From an uncultured Faecalibacterium sp. (GTDB lineage: Bacteria > Bacillota > Clostridia > Oscillospirales > Ruminococcaceae), in contig CAKSYT010000011.1 in assembly GCA_934524985.1 (NCBI GenBank), forward strand, positions 1-64,000: DNA of 64,000 nt, given 5' to 3'. Each line of letters starts with the position of its first letter. Position 1 is the stretch's first letter. The position numbers and the translations under genes are program-made. Of this stretch, positions 7,452 to 16,315 are shown piece by piece. The notes under the pieces are model-generated. The model was not told where the DNA came from and searched no databases. It worked only from the letters and a program-made list of their open reading frames with translations.

Positions 7452-9125
7452 GTGACCGCCGTAATCTACGCCCGCTATTCCAGCGATAACCAGCGCGAAG
7501 AATCCATTGAAGGTCAGATTCGTGAATGTACGGCTTATGCCGAAAAGAACGGCATCACCGTGGTCAAGCACTACATTGACCGCGCCCTTTCTGCCAAAAC
7601 CGATAACCGCCCGGATTTCCAGCAGATGATCAAGGACAGCGAGAAGCGGTTGTTTGACATTGTGCTGGTCTGGAAACTCGACCGCTTTGCCCGAAACCGT
7701 TATGATTCAGCGCACTATGAGTACCAGTTGGAGCGCAACCATGTCAAGCTGGTGTCTGCCACGGAGCCTATCTCTGACAGCCCTGCGGGTATCATGGTCA
7801 AGAGTATGCTCACTGGCATGGCCGAATACTATTCGGCAGAGCTTTCTGAAAAAGTCGTGCGCGGCATGACCGAGAATGTTCTGAAGGGCAAGTACAACGG
7901 CGGCACGATCCCCATTGGTTTTAAGGTGGACGAAGAGAAGTTCTTTCAAATCGACCCGCTGAAAGCTCCCTTTGTGGTAGAAGCCTTTCAGCGTTACAAT
8001 GAGGGCGCGACCATGAAGGAGCTGATGAACTGGCTGAACGACAGTGGCGTGACTACCAACCGCAACCAGAAGTTCACCTACAACAGTGTCCAGACGCTGC
8101 TGACGAACAAACGGTACATCGGAGAAAACCACTTCAAAGACATCGTAATGCCCGACAGCATCCCGGCCATCGTGGACAAGGACTTGTTTGAGGAAGTGCA
8201 GCTGAAAATCAAAAAGAACAGCCGCGCTCCTGCCCGCCACAAAGCCGAGGATGATTATCTGCTCACCACCAAGCTGTTCTGCGGAATGTGCGGTGCGATG
8301 ATGTTCGGCGAGTGCGGTACGGGTAGAAACAAGGTCGTTCATCATTATTATAAGTGCGCCACCGCGAAGCGTTTCAAGACCTGCAAGAAAAAGACCGTCC
8401 GTAAAGAGTGGCTGGAAGATTTGGTCATAGCTGAAACTATGAAGCTGATTCAGGACGATGCCGTGATTGATGCCATCGTTGCGGAAGTGATGGAGTTGCA
8501 GGATCAGGAAAACACCACGCTTCCTCTGCTGGAAAAGCAGATGCGCGAGGTAGAGAATGGCATCGAGAATATGCTGAACGCCATCCAAGCAGGTGTGCTG
8601 ACCAATTCCACCAAATCGCGTTTGGAAAAGCTGGAAGCCCAGCAGAAAGAACTTGAAGTTCGGATTGCCGAAGAAAAAATCGCTCGGCCACGGTTGAGTG
8701 AAAATCAGGTTCGTTTCTGGCTGACCCGGTTCCGCAAGCTCGACCCGAACGTAAAAAGCCACCGGGAGACGCTTATCAACACGTTCGTGAACGCGGTTTA
8801 TCTCTATGATGAAAAAGTTTTGATTGCATTCAACTACAAAGACGGCACAAAAACCATCACTTTCGATGAAATCGCCGCCAAAGAGGCCCCAGAGGGCAAT
8901 GGTTCGGATTTGGGTTGCTTCGCTCCACCAAGAACTCCGGTATCCAATGGGTACTGGAGTTTCTGTTTTGTCAGTCTTGAAAAAGGGGATGCAAGGGTGG
9001 ATTCGAACAGCAGCGGAGCCGACCGCCGCCTGCGGCGGAAGCAGGGAGGCGAGGCTGGGGCAGCGCTCCGCTTTTTCAAAGCCCTGCCAAGGGGCTGCGG
9101 AAAAAGCGGCAAGCGCAACTCGTAA
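7452..9125 (+). CDS. Large serine recombinase (integrase) of the mobile element
   Basis: 557 residues from GTG (AAAGGGG upstream). Residues 1-150 are the resolvase catalytic domain (IYARYSSDNQREES, catalytic Ser about 10; KLDRFARN), then the Recombinase domain to about 260, a zinc ribbon (CGMCG ... YKCATAKRFKTC, about 280-320), and a coiled coil (about 350-420). It should catalyse site-specific integration and excision. After about residue 485 the sequence (SDLGCFAPP onward) becomes Arg/Gly rich and unlike the family, as though the frame runs on into sequence beyond the usual end of the gene. Confidence 0.9.
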   Translation: MTAVIYARYSSDNQREESIEGQIRECTAYAEKNGITVVKHYIDRALSAKTDNRPDFQQMIKDSEKRLFDIVLVWKLDRFARNRYDSAHYEYQLERNHVKLVSATEPISDSPAGIMVKSMLTGMAEYYSAELSEKVVRGMTENVLKGKYNGGTIPIGFKVDEEKFFQIDPLKAPFVVEAFQRYNEGATMKELMNWLNDSGVTTNRNQKFTYNSVQTLLTNKRYIGENHFKDIVMPDSIPAIVDKDLFEEVQLKIKKNSRAPARHKAEDDYLLTTKLFCGMCGAMMFGECGTGRNKVVHHYYKCATAKRFKTCKKKTVRKEWLEDLVIAETMKLIQDDAVIDAIVAEVMELQDQENTTLPLLEKQMREVENGIENMLNAIQAGVLTNSTKSRLEKLEAQQKELEVRIAEEKIARPRLSENQVRFWLTRFRKLDPNVKSHRETLINTFVNAVYLYDEKVLIAFNYKDGTKTITFDEIAAKEAPEGNGSDLGCFAPPRTPVSNGYWSFCFVSLEKGDARVDSNSSGADRRLRRKQGGEAGAALRFFKALPRGCGKSGKRNS

Positions 9126-9220
9126 GACCCGCCGAACAGTCCGGCGGGTAAAAAAGCCCCGGTGCAACAGCGACGACCGCTGCCTGCGGCAGAAACAGGG
9201 AGGAGCTGTTGGGGCTGCGG
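9006..9220 (+). repeat. Two imperfect 50-base repeats at the element/chromosome border
   Basis: 9006-9060 and 9165-9220 share CAGCG..GACCGC.GCCTGCGGC.G and then AGGGAGG...GGGG. Each contains a small palindrome (CCGCCGCCTGCGGCGG; GCTGCCTGCGGCAG). They lie where the element should end, between the recombinase and hemW. The attachment site cannot be fixed without an empty-site comparison. Confidence 0.45.
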
Positions 9221-9321
9221 CCAGCAGGATGCGCGTGCCGCCCAAGGCACGATGCAGCCGCTGGGAGCCGCGACCCGGGCTCCTTATTCTGCGCGGCTCG
9301 CGCAATCCACCCGCGCCCACC

Positions 9322-9361
9322 AAAAAAACCGCAACGTATCAAAATACGCTGCGGTTTTGTT
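9322..9361. terminator. Bidirectional Rho-independent terminator
   Basis: AAAACCGCAACGTAT pairs with ATACGCTGCGGTTTT around CAAA, with T-runs on both strands. Serves hemW on the minus strand and blocks read-through from the mobile element. Confidence 0.8.
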
Positions 9362-9406
9362 TTACGATGCTATGCTTTGCCTTGCTGTTTTTGCTTCGCC
9401 CGCCCG

Positions 9407-10489
9407 TCAGAGCAGCTGTGCAAGAATACTGTTTTGAACAATAAGCCCGGCAGGGGTCAGGGCGAGGGTGCGGCCATCGAAGGTAGCATACCCGGCACGG
9501 ACGCAGTTTTGCACAAAGACCAGCTGCGCGGTGGAAAACTGCTTGCCGTACAGGGTTTTGTAGGCTTCAAGGTCAAGCCCCTTGCGCAGCCGCAGCTGCA
9601 AGATCAGGTAGTCCTCGGCACCGCAGCTGCCGTCCATGATGGGCGCAGCGGCGTCCTGCAAAAAGGCGGCGGTGTCCGGTGCATAGCAGAACCGCTTACC
9701 GCCCATGCAGGAGTGCGCCGCAGGGCCAAGGCCCAGATAGTCACCGCAGTCCCAGTAAATGAGGTTATGCTTCCCTTCGTAGCCCGACTTTGCAAAGTTG
9801 GAGATCTCGTACTGGCGGTAGCCGTGGTGCTCCAGCTGCTCCACAGCGTAAAGGTAGAAATCGGCGGCTTCATCGCCGGTGGGCAGACCCTCCGGCGGGT
9901 GCTTGCCGAAGGCGGAGTCCGGCTCGATCTTTAAAAGGTAAGCCGAGATATGGGTGGCACCGCCCTTTTCGATCAGCTCCAGCGTCTCGTCAAATTCGGC
10001 CTGCGTATAATGGGGCAGTGCCAGCATGATGTCGCCGCTGATGTTCTCGAACCCGGCGCGCCGGGCAGCGGCAAAAGCTGCCCGCGCCTGCTTGGCACTG
10101 TGAGGACGGCCAAGGGTGCGCAGCTGGGTGTCCCGGGCAGACTGTACCCCAAAGGAGATGCGGTTCACCCCCGCCGCCCGGAAGCCCCGCAGGCTCTCCT
10201 CGGTAACGGTCTCGGGGTTTGCCTCTAAGGTGATCTCTGCACCGGGCACGGGGTCTGCCGCCCGGATGAGCCGCTCTGCCTGTGCCGGGGTGAGCAGGCT
10301 GGGCGTGCCGCCGCCGAAATAGACGGTATCCGGCCGCAGGGGCGCATCCGGCGCAAAGCGGTGCAGCTCCCGCAGCAGTGCGTCCACATAAGCGTCCGGC
10401 ACGCCCCGCTCCCCGGGGTGGGAATAAAAATCGCAGTACCGACATTTGGAAAAACAGTAGGGAATATGCAGATAAAGTCCAAGGGACAT
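9407..10489 (-). CDS. hemW: HemW-like radical SAM haem chaperone
   Basis: 360 residues. The radical SAM cluster motif is CFSKCRYC with Cys 12, 16 and 19, and GGGTPS follows at 59-64. The fourth, HemN-specific N-terminal motif is absent, which separates HemW (haem trafficking/insertion) from the true oxygen-independent coproporphyrinogen oxidase HemN. The C-terminal HemN_C domain follows after about residue 280. First chromosomal gene to the right of the mobile element. Weak ribosome site (AAAGG, 12 bases). Confidence 0.88.
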   Translation of the reverse strand: MSLGLYLHIPYCFSKCRYCDFYSHPGERGVPDAYVDALLRELHRFAPDAPLRPDTVYFGGGTPSLLTPAQAERLIRAADPVPGAEITLEANPETVTEESLRGFRAAGVNRISFGVQSARDTQLRTLGRPHSAKQARAAFAAARRAGFENISGDIMLALPHYTQAEFDETLELIEKGGATHISAYLLKIEPDSAFGKHPPEGLPTGDEAADFYLYAVEQLEHHGYRQYEISNFAKSGYEGKHNLIYWDCGDYLGLGPAAHSCMGGKRFCYAPDTAAFLQDAAAPIMDGSCGAEDYLILQLRLRKGLDLEAYKTLYGKQFSTAQLVFVQNCVRAGYATFDGRTLALTPAGLIVQNSILAQLL

Positions 10490-10598
10490 ACAATATCACA
10501 GCCTTTTTCATGAAACGTTCATTTCTATGCAGTATACTATATTCCGTAGACCGGAGCAAGAGAGAAATGCTCCGGCAGAATAGACTGGAGGAACCCAG

Positions 10599-11303
10599 AT
10601 GAGTTACAACAATTACAACCGTGGCTATGCAGAGCCTACAATGACCTCGGCTGATTATATGACCCGCACCTACCGTTGGATGGCGCTGGGACTGCTGATC
10701 ACCTTTGCGGCGGCGTTTGTCACCGCCGCCACCCCGCTGTTCTATGTGGTCAATTCGCTGTACCTGCTGTTCACCATTGCCGAGCTGGCGCTGGTGTTCG
10801 TGCTGAGCGCCCGGGTGCAGAATATGTCCGTGGGCGCGGCAAGAGGGGTGTTCTTAGGCTACGCCCTGCTCAACGGCATGGTGCTGAGCTATTATTTCCT
10901 TGCCTTTGATCTGGGCACGCTGGTGCTGGCTTTCCTTGCCACCTCGCTGTATTTCGGCCTGATGGCAGTTTACGGCACCACCACCCACAAAGACCTGTCC
11001 GGCTGGGGCCCCAAGCTGATGATGGCGCTGTTTGCACTGATCGTTACCGGCTTCGTCGGTCTGCTGTTCGGTATGGGCTTTATGACTACGGTGCTGTACT
11101 CTGGCATCGGTCTGGTGGTGTTCATGCTGCTGACCGCCTACGACACCCAGAAGCTGAGCCAGATGTACTCCTACTACGCAGGGGACAGCGAGTTGGCGGA
11201 AAAGGCTTCCATCTACGGTGCACTGACCCTGTATCTGGACTTCATCAACATCTTCCTGTATGTGGTGCGTCTGCTGGGTCTTAACAGCCGCCGCCGCGAC
11301 TAA
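10599..11303 (+). CDS. Bax inhibitor-1 (BI-1/YccA) family membrane protein
   Basis: 234 residues. After a short Asn/Tyr-rich N-terminus (SYNNYNRGY) come seven hydrophobic segments, with the family's conserved LTAYDTQKL in the sixth loop and a last helix ending in basic RRRD. BI-1 bacterial homologues act as pH-sensitive calcium leak channels or membrane protease modulators; the role in this organism is unknown. GGAGG site present; monocistronic, ended by terminators at 11336-11410. Confidence 0.9.
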   Translation: MSYNNYNRGYAEPTMTSADYMTRTYRWMALGLLITFAAAFVTAATPLFYVVNSLYLLFTIAELALVFVLSARVQNMSVGAARGVFLGYALLNGMVLSYYFLAFDLGTLVLAFLATSLYFGLMAVYGTTTHKDLSGWGPKLMMALFALIVTGFVGLLFGMGFMTTVLYSGIGLVVFMLLTAYDTQKLSQMYSYYAGDSELAEKASIYGALTLYLDFINIFLYVVRLLGLNSRRRD

Positions 11304-11335
11304 GCGTACAGCGCTGCAATATCATTGATAACAAA

Positions 11336-11418
11336 AAATCGGTCAGGCCTGTGGGTCTGACCGATTTTTTTGCTCTATAAAGAATGGGGTCGGGAGAAAA
11401 TCCCGACCCCAATTTTTT
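11336..11418 (+). terminator. Tandem Rho-independent terminators
   Basis: First stem AATCGGTCAG/CTGACCGATT (about 11337-11366) with T-run on both strands; second stem GGGGTCGGGA (11386-11395)/TCCCGACCCC (11401-11410), loop GAAAA, then seven T. They separate the BI-1 gene from the convergent RpiR gene. Confidence 0.8.
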
Positions 11419-11442
11419 TAATCTGAAATTTTCGGCGATTGC

Positions 11443-12288
11443 TCAAATCAGCTTTACGGCCAACGCCTCAGTGGTGTGCTCCTGCGCTTCGGTGCTGCCG
11501 GGCTTGTCGTCCAGGATGTACCGCAGCACCAGCACCTCGGCCACATACAACACCGCCACCTTGATGGGGATGCTGCCGGAGTCCAGCGGGCTCTCCTGCG
11601 CGCCGCACAGCAGCACGATGTCCGCCAGCTTTGCGCCGGGGGAGTCCTCGTAGTGGGTGATCAGGATGATCTTTGCGCCGTTGGCCTTGGCGGTGCGCAG
11701 GGTCTCCATCAGATCGCGGGTAGCGCCGGAGTAGGAGACGAACAGCACCACGTCCTGCTCGGTCATCAGGCTGGCAGCCATGACCTGCATGTGGCTGTCG
11801 GCGGTGGCGCGGAACTTGTTGGTGATGCAGGCGAACCGGGCGCAGATCTCGTTGGCGGCGGCCATGCTGCCGCCCTGTCCCATGCAGAACACCTGCCGGG
11901 CGCTATGCAGCAGCGCCACGGCCTGCTCCACCGCCTGCGGCGAAAGGGCGTTCTGGGTGCCGTTGATGGCGGTCATGAACAGCGCCGAGGCGTGCTCGCA
12001 CAAAGTAGCAGTGTCGGCGTCCGGGGCGGGCTCCTGCTGGTTTACCAGCACGCCGGTGGCGTTGGCCTGCGCCAGCGCAATGCGCATTTCGTGGTAGCCC
12101 TCAAAGCCCAGCGCCCGGCAGAACCGGAACACCGTGGCCTCGGCCACCTGACACTCTCTGGCCAGCGATGATATGGACAGATACTGTGCCTCCGCAGCGT
12201 GCTGCACCAGATATTCCGCCACTGTGCGGCCGGACTTTGTCAGGTCGCCCTGATGCTGCTGCAGCAGCTCCCAAAAATTCGTAGACAT
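11443..12288 (-). CDS. MurR/RpiR-family regulator, probable sialic acid repressor
   Basis: 281 residues: N-terminal HTH_6 (SISSLARECQVAEATVFRFCRALG, about 38-61) and a C-terminal SIS sugar-phosphate domain (about 115-260; FCMGQGGSMAAA, FVSYSGATRDLMETL). Divergent from the sialic acid operon, with two TGAAA-N5-TTTCA dyads between them, so it very likely senses a sialic acid pathway intermediate such as an amino-sugar phosphate and controls that operon. Its own promoter is TTGCAC/TATACT at 12386-12358 on the minus strand. Confidence 0.85.
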   Translation of the reverse strand: MSTNFWELLQQHQGDLTKSGRTVAEYLVQHAAEAQYLSISSLARECQVAEATVFRFCRALGFEGYHEMRIALAQANATGVLVNQQEPAPDADTATLCEHASALFMTAINGTQNALSPQAVEQAVALLHSARQVFCMGQGGSMAAANEICARFACITNKFRATADSHMQVMAASLMTEQDVVLFVSYSGATRDLMETLRTAKANGAKIILITHYEDSPGAKLADIVLLCGAQESPLDSGSIPIKVAVLYVAEVLVLRYILDDKPGSTEAQEHTTEALAVKLI

Positions 12289-12462
12289 TCTTCCTTCTCC
12301 TCACTCGGCTGCCGGTGGTGCACCGGTGCCGTTTTGGTGCTTACCTTCTTATATAAAAGTATAAGAGAAACCGCACCGCTGTGCAAGAGGCGTAATGAAC
12401 ACATTTTGCCCGCCGGTTCTGTGCAGAGGGCACAGTTTTTTGAGAAAAAACGGTTCAAATCG

Positions 12463-12510
12463 TGAAAATGCTTTTCATTTTTGTAATTCTGAGACTGAAA
12501 GCGATTTTCA
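12463..12510. promoter_or_regulatory. Pair of RpiR-type operator dyads
   Basis: TGAAAATGCTTTTCA (12463-12477) and TGAAAGCGATTTTCA (12496-12510), both TGAAA-N5-TTTCA, centres 33 bases apart (about three helical turns, same DNA face). The second also fits the catabolite-response (cre) consensus, so CcpA could compete for it. Confidence 0.65.
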
Positions 12511-12646
12511 AAACAGCAGCGGAAAGTGTACCGTTTTGTAACTATTTTGACAAGTGAAGTGGGCAAAATTATTGTGTTTTTTCTGATATCCCACAATTTT
12601 GTGCAGGCTGCTGGGTTTGAAAATGAAAATTTATGAAAAGAATGAA

Positions 12647-12675
12647 TAGACAAAATGAAAATATTTTTCTATAAT
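12647..12675 (+). promoter_or_regulatory. Main promoter of the sialic acid operon
   Basis: TAGACA, 17 bases, perfect TATAAT; about 95 bases before the binding-protein start. The dyads lie upstream of it. Confidence 0.6.
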
Positions 12676-12774
12676 TAGGCTACAAACAACGGCTGCGGAC
12701 ACGAGCAGCCGCTACGAGCAAAACGGAGCACGATCCACCGATGGGTCGAAGAAGATGAACAAGGAGAATCTACC

Positions 12775-14130
12775 ATGAAAAACTGCATTTCCCGCCGTTC
12801 GTTCCTGAAGGCTGCCGGTATTCTGGGCGCTGCCGGTGCACTGGCCGCCTGCGGCGGTTCCTCCTCCACCAGCACTGCTGCTTCCTCCACCGCTTCCTCT
12901 GCTGCTGCAAGCACTGCCAGCACCGGCGCAAGCATCAAGCTGTGGACATATCCCATCGGCGGCTGGGGCAATGACGATACCGTCCAGAACCTGATTTCCA
13001 GCTTCAACGCAAAGTACCCCGACATCAAGGTGACCGTGGAGTATCTGGACTACACCAACGGCGACGATCAGGTGAACACCGCCATCGAGGGCGGCAGCGC
13101 ACCCGATCTGGTCATGGAAGGCCCCGAGCGTCTGGTGGCCAACTGGGGCGCCAAGGGCGTTATGGCACCGCTGAACGATCTGTGGACTGACGATGCAAAG
13201 AAGGACATCTACGCTTCTGTGGAGTCTGCCTGCCACAACGAGAAGGGCGACTACTATGAGTACCCCCTGTGCATGACCGCACACTGCATGGCCGTGAACA
13301 TGACCAAGGTCAAGGAAGTGGGCGCTGACCAGTACATCGACACCGACAAGCACACTTGGAGCACTGACGGCTTCCTCAAGACCGTGGATGCACTGTACAA
13401 GGGCGGCTACGAGAACGTGGCAGCCATCTACTGCAGCGGTCAGGGCGGCGACCAGGGCACCCGCGCCATCATCAACAATATGTACGGCGGCACCTTTACC
13501 GATGCAGCCCACACCAAGTACACTGCCGACTCTGCTGAGAACATCAAGGCCATTCAGGCTCTGTACGATGCAAAGGGCGTCAATTTCGATCCCTCCATCA
13601 ACGGCGGCGAGGAGATCACCCTGTTCCGCAACGGCACCCTGCAGATGGCTTTCTGCTGGAACATTGCACAGCAGCTGAACGCTGACACCGCTGCCGCAGG
13701 CCAGACCATCAGCGGCGACGAGATCTTCCCCATGGCATTCCCCACCGAAAGCGGCGACCCGAAGCTGTGTGGCGGCATCTGGGGCTTCGGCATCTTTGAT
13801 AATGGCGATGAGGCCAAGATCAAGGCTGCAAAGACCTTTATCGAGTTCATCGCTGCCGACCCCTCTCAGGTCAAGGACAGCGTGCTGGCTTCCACCTACT
13901 TCCCCGTCCGTACCAGCGTGGGCGACATCTACGCCGGTAACGAGGTCATGAGCGAGTACAGCAAGTTCATGGGCTATCTGGGCGACTACTACCAGATCAC
14001 CCCGGGCTGGACCACTGCCCGTACCGAGTGGTGGAACATGCTGCAGCGCGTGGGCTCCGGCGAAGCCGTCGAGACTGCCGTTAAGACCTTTGTGGACAAC
14101 GCAAACGCAGCCGCTGCTGCCGAGGCATAA
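12775..14130 (+). CDS. ABC sugar-binding lipoprotein, probable sialic acid receptor
   Basis: 451 residues. Signal peptide with RRSFLK and lipobox LAACGG (Cys about 24), then a Ser/Thr/Ala-rich linker and a family 1 extracellular solute-binding domain (IKLWTYPIGGWGNDD, then DLVMEGPERL and ...ALQ/AFCWNIAQQ-type core). It captures substrate outside the cell for the two permeases downstream; sialic acid specificity is inferred from nanA, nanE and nanK in the same operon. No ATPase is encoded nearby, so a shared MsmK-like ATPase elsewhere is expected. Confidence 0.85.
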   Translation: MKNCISRRSFLKAAGILGAAGALAACGGSSSTSTAASSTASSAAASTASTGASIKLWTYPIGGWGNDDTVQNLISSFNAKYPDIKVTVEYLDYTNGDDQVNTAIEGGSAPDLVMEGPERLVANWGAKGVMAPLNDLWTDDAKKDIYASVESACHNEKGDYYEYPLCMTAHCMAVNMTKVKEVGADQYIDTDKHTWSTDGFLKTVDALYKGGYENVAAIYCSGQGGDQGTRAIINNMYGGTFTDAAHTKYTADSAENIKAIQALYDAKGVNFDPSINGGEEITLFRNGTLQMAFCWNIAQQLNADTAAAGQTISGDEIFPMAFPTESGDPKLCGGIWGFGIFDNGDEAKIKAAKTFIEFIAADPSQVKDSVLASTYFPVRTSVGDIYAGNEVMSEYSKFMGYLGDYYQITPGWTTARTEWWNMLQRVGSGEAVETAVKTFVDNANAAAAAEA

Positions 14131-14168
14131 GCGCTGCTTTTTCTGAACTGCATCACAGCTGAACCGCA

Positions 14169-14205
14169 AGGCCCCTTCCTCCGGGTGAGGGAGGGGCCTT
14201 TTTAC
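14169..14205 (+). terminator. Intra-operon hairpin after the binding-protein gene
   Basis: AAGGCCCC...GGGGCCTTTTT stem in a GC-rich hairpin between binding protein and first permease. Probably a partial terminator that keeps binding protein in excess over permeases. Confidence 0.65.
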
Positions 14206-14234
14206 GGAAAAAACACTCTCAAACGAAAGGTCTG

Positions 14235-15158
14235 GTGATCCTCTTGGCTGCAAAGACGGCAATGAAAGAGCCCAAACGCAGCAGTGCGCTGGTACGGCGC
14301 GAAACCTTCGCCTCCTACTGCTTCCTGCTGCCCAGCCTGATCTTCTTTCTGGGCTTCGTCATCTATCCCATGATCCTCTGCGTGGTGACCAGCTTCTTTG
14401 ACTCCACCATGAACCGCGCGGATATCTTTGTGGGTCTGGCAAACTACAAGACCCTGTTTGCCGACCCCATCTTCCTTGGCGCATTAAAGAACACCTTCGT
14501 CATCGTCATCGTGTCGGTGCCCATCACCTGCATCTTCTCGTTGTGGGTGTCCTCCGCCATCGTGGACCTGCCGGAGTGGGCAACAAGCCTTTTCCGCTGC
14601 GTGTTCTACCTGCCCGTGGTCACCGGATCGGTCGCCGTTACCGTGGTGTGGAAGTGGATGTACAACAACTACTACGGCATCTTCAACTATCTGGGCAAGA
14701 GCCTTGGTATTCTGGACAAAAACATCAACTGGCTGGGTGACGAGCGGTTCGCACTGGGCTGTATCATCCTGATCCTGCTCACCACCTCTGTGGGTCAGCC
14801 CATCGTGCTGTACGTTTCGGCACTGGGCAACGTGGACCAGTCCATCGTGGAAGCTGCCGAGGTGGACGGCGCTACCGACTTCCAGTGCTTCTGGAAGATC
14901 AAGTGGCCCGCCATCATGCCCACCACCCTGTACATTCTGGTCATCACCACCATCAACTCCTTCCAGTGCTTTGCACTGATCCAGCTGCTGACCTCCGGCG
15001 GCCCCAACCACAAGACCGATACCATTATGTACTACATCTACTACACCGCCTTCAAGCAGTACAAGTACGGCTACGGCAACGCCATGGGCGTGGTGCTGGC
15101 GGTGATCATCGCCATTCTGTCTGCTGTCCAGTTCAAGCTGGGCAACAAGGATAATTAA
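14235..15158 (+). CDS. ABC sugar transporter permease 1 (MalF/UgpA type)
   Basis: 307 residues from GTG at 14235 (AAAGG 5 bases upstream; an ATG at 14262 in frame is an alternative). Six membrane helices and the EAA loop VEAAEVDGATDFQCFWKIKW at about 198-217, which docks the ATPase. Forms the membrane channel with the next gene. Spacing to it is 14 bases. Confidence 0.85.
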   Translation: MILLAAKTAMKEPKRSSALVRRETFASYCFLLPSLIFFLGFVIYPMILCVVTSFFDSTMNRADIFVGLANYKTLFADPIFLGALKNTFVIVIVSVPITCIFSLWVSSAIVDLPEWATSLFRCVFYLPVVTGSVAVTVVWKWMYNNYYGIFNYLGKSLGILDKNINWLGDERFALGCIILILLTTSVGQPIVLYVSALGNVDQSIVEAAEVDGATDFQCFWKIKWPAIMPTTLYILVITTINSFQCFALIQLLTSGGPNHKTDTIMYYIYYTAFKQYKYGYGNAMGVVLAVIIAILSAVQFKLGNKDN

Positions 15159-15172
15159 GGAGGTGCGGAACA

Positions 15173-16144
15173 ATGCGTGCAACTGCTGCAAAAAAGCAAA
15201 AACCGTTGAAGCGCCATCCCAGTAAACTGAAAAAGATGAGCGCCTACACCATTCTGGCGATCATCCTCATCAGCATCATGGCGGTGCTGTTCGCCTTCCC
15301 GCTGTACTGGATCATCACCGGCTCCTTCAAGACCGGTGCCGCCATCAACGCCACTACCCCCGAGTGGTGGCCCAGCCAGTGGGTGCTGACCAACTACCAG
15401 AAATTGTTTGCCGGGAAGCGTGCCCCGCTGTGGCAGCTGGCCGTGCCCTTCGGCTCCAAGTTCAGCGCCGACGGTGAGCCTGTCTACTTCTCGGTGGGCC
15501 CCATGGCACCCGCCGCCATCCGCTGGATGATCAACACCGTGTTCATGGCAGTCATGTCCATGATCCTTACCTGTCTGACCGCCGCTATGGCCGGTTACGC
15601 GCTGGCCAAAAAGCGCTTTGTGGGCCGCAAGCTGCTGTTCACCCTCATCGTCTGTGCCATGGCGCTGCCCAAGCAGGTCATCCTGATCCCCCTGCTGCGC
15701 GAGATGAGCGCACTGAACCTGTACAATACCATCTGGGCCGTCATCTTCCCCATCGTGGGCTGGCCGTTCGGCGTGTTCCTGATGAAGCAGTTCAGTGAGG
15801 GCATCCCCACCGAAATGCTGGAGGCTGCCCGCATCGATGGTGCCAGCGAGGCACGCACCTTTGTCAAGATCGTGCTGCCCATGGTCAAGCCCGGTATCGG
15901 CGCACTGGCCATCTTTACCTTCATCAACAGCTGGAACGACTACTTCATGCAGTTGATCATGCTGTCCAGCACCAGCAACCTGACCATCTCGCTGGGCATT
16001 GCAAAGCTGCAGGCAGAAAACAGCACCGACTTCGGCCTGATCATGGCCGGTGCTGCGCTGGCTGCTGTGCCTATCATCATTATCTTCCTCATCTTCCAGA
16101 AGTACTTCACCAAGGGCATCGCAATGGGTGCGGTCAAAGGCTAA
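15173..16144 (+). CDS. ABC sugar transporter permease 2 (MalG/UgpE type)
   Basis: 323 residues, six membrane helices with a basic cytoplasmic N-terminus. EAA loop LEAARIDGASEARTFVKIVL at about 220-240. An unusually long extracytoplasmic stretch lies between helices 1 and 2 (about residues 50-110). AGGAGG before ATG, 14 bases after the first permease stop. Confidence 0.85.
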   Translation: MRATAAKKQKPLKRHPSKLKKMSAYTILAIILISIMAVLFAFPLYWIITGSFKTGAAINATTPEWWPSQWVLTNYQKLFAGKRAPLWQLAVPFGSKFSADGEPVYFSVGPMAPAAIRWMINTVFMAVMSMILTCLTAAMAGYALAKKRFVGRKLLFTLIVCAMALPKQVILIPLLREMSALNLYNTIWAVIFPIVGWPFGVFLMKQFSEGIPTEMLEAARIDGASEARTFVKIVLPMVKPGIGALAIFTFINSWNDYFMQLIMLSSTSNLTISLGIAKLQAENSTDFGLIMAGAALAAVPIIIIFLIFQKYFTKGIAMGAVKG

Positions 16145-16315
16145 AATTTCGACCGCAAGCAAATCAGCAGCTTCCCCCGACCGGGGGAAGCCCTCATTCG
16201 GAAAACGGCTCTGTGTTTCGACTGCTCCTTGTAAGCGGCGCAGAAAGCGTCAGAACCTGATACAAACGACTATTTTATCTTGATTTATTACTAATTGTAA
16301 AGAAGGGCTTGAAAT
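16145..16315 (+). other. Short gap with GC hairpin before nanA
   Basis: GCTTCCCCC...GGGGGAAGC hairpin (about 16170-16193) and an AT-rich stretch (16258-16300) before the nanA ribosome site (AGAAGGGC). No clear promoter. Confidence 0.4.

Larger units (their letters stand above)
12289..12774. other. Divergent intergenic control region of the sialic acid operon
   Basis: No gene. Holds the minus-strand rpiR promoter (12358-12386), two regulator dyads (12463-12510), and two plus-strand promoter candidates: TTGACA (12547-12552)-17-TATTGT (12570-12575) and TAGACA (12647-12652)-17-TATAAT (12670-12675). The second has the perfect -10 and the shorter leader. Confidence 0.7.

Noticed and set aside
8998..9020. 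GGTGGATTCGAAC resembling a tRNA T-arm in reverse
   Set aside because: The flanking bases do not form a T-stem or acceptor stem; no tRNA fits.
12496..12510. cre site only
   Set aside because: It fits cre, but it is one of two equal dyads next to an RpiR gene; I list it as an RpiR-type operator with possible CcpA overlap.
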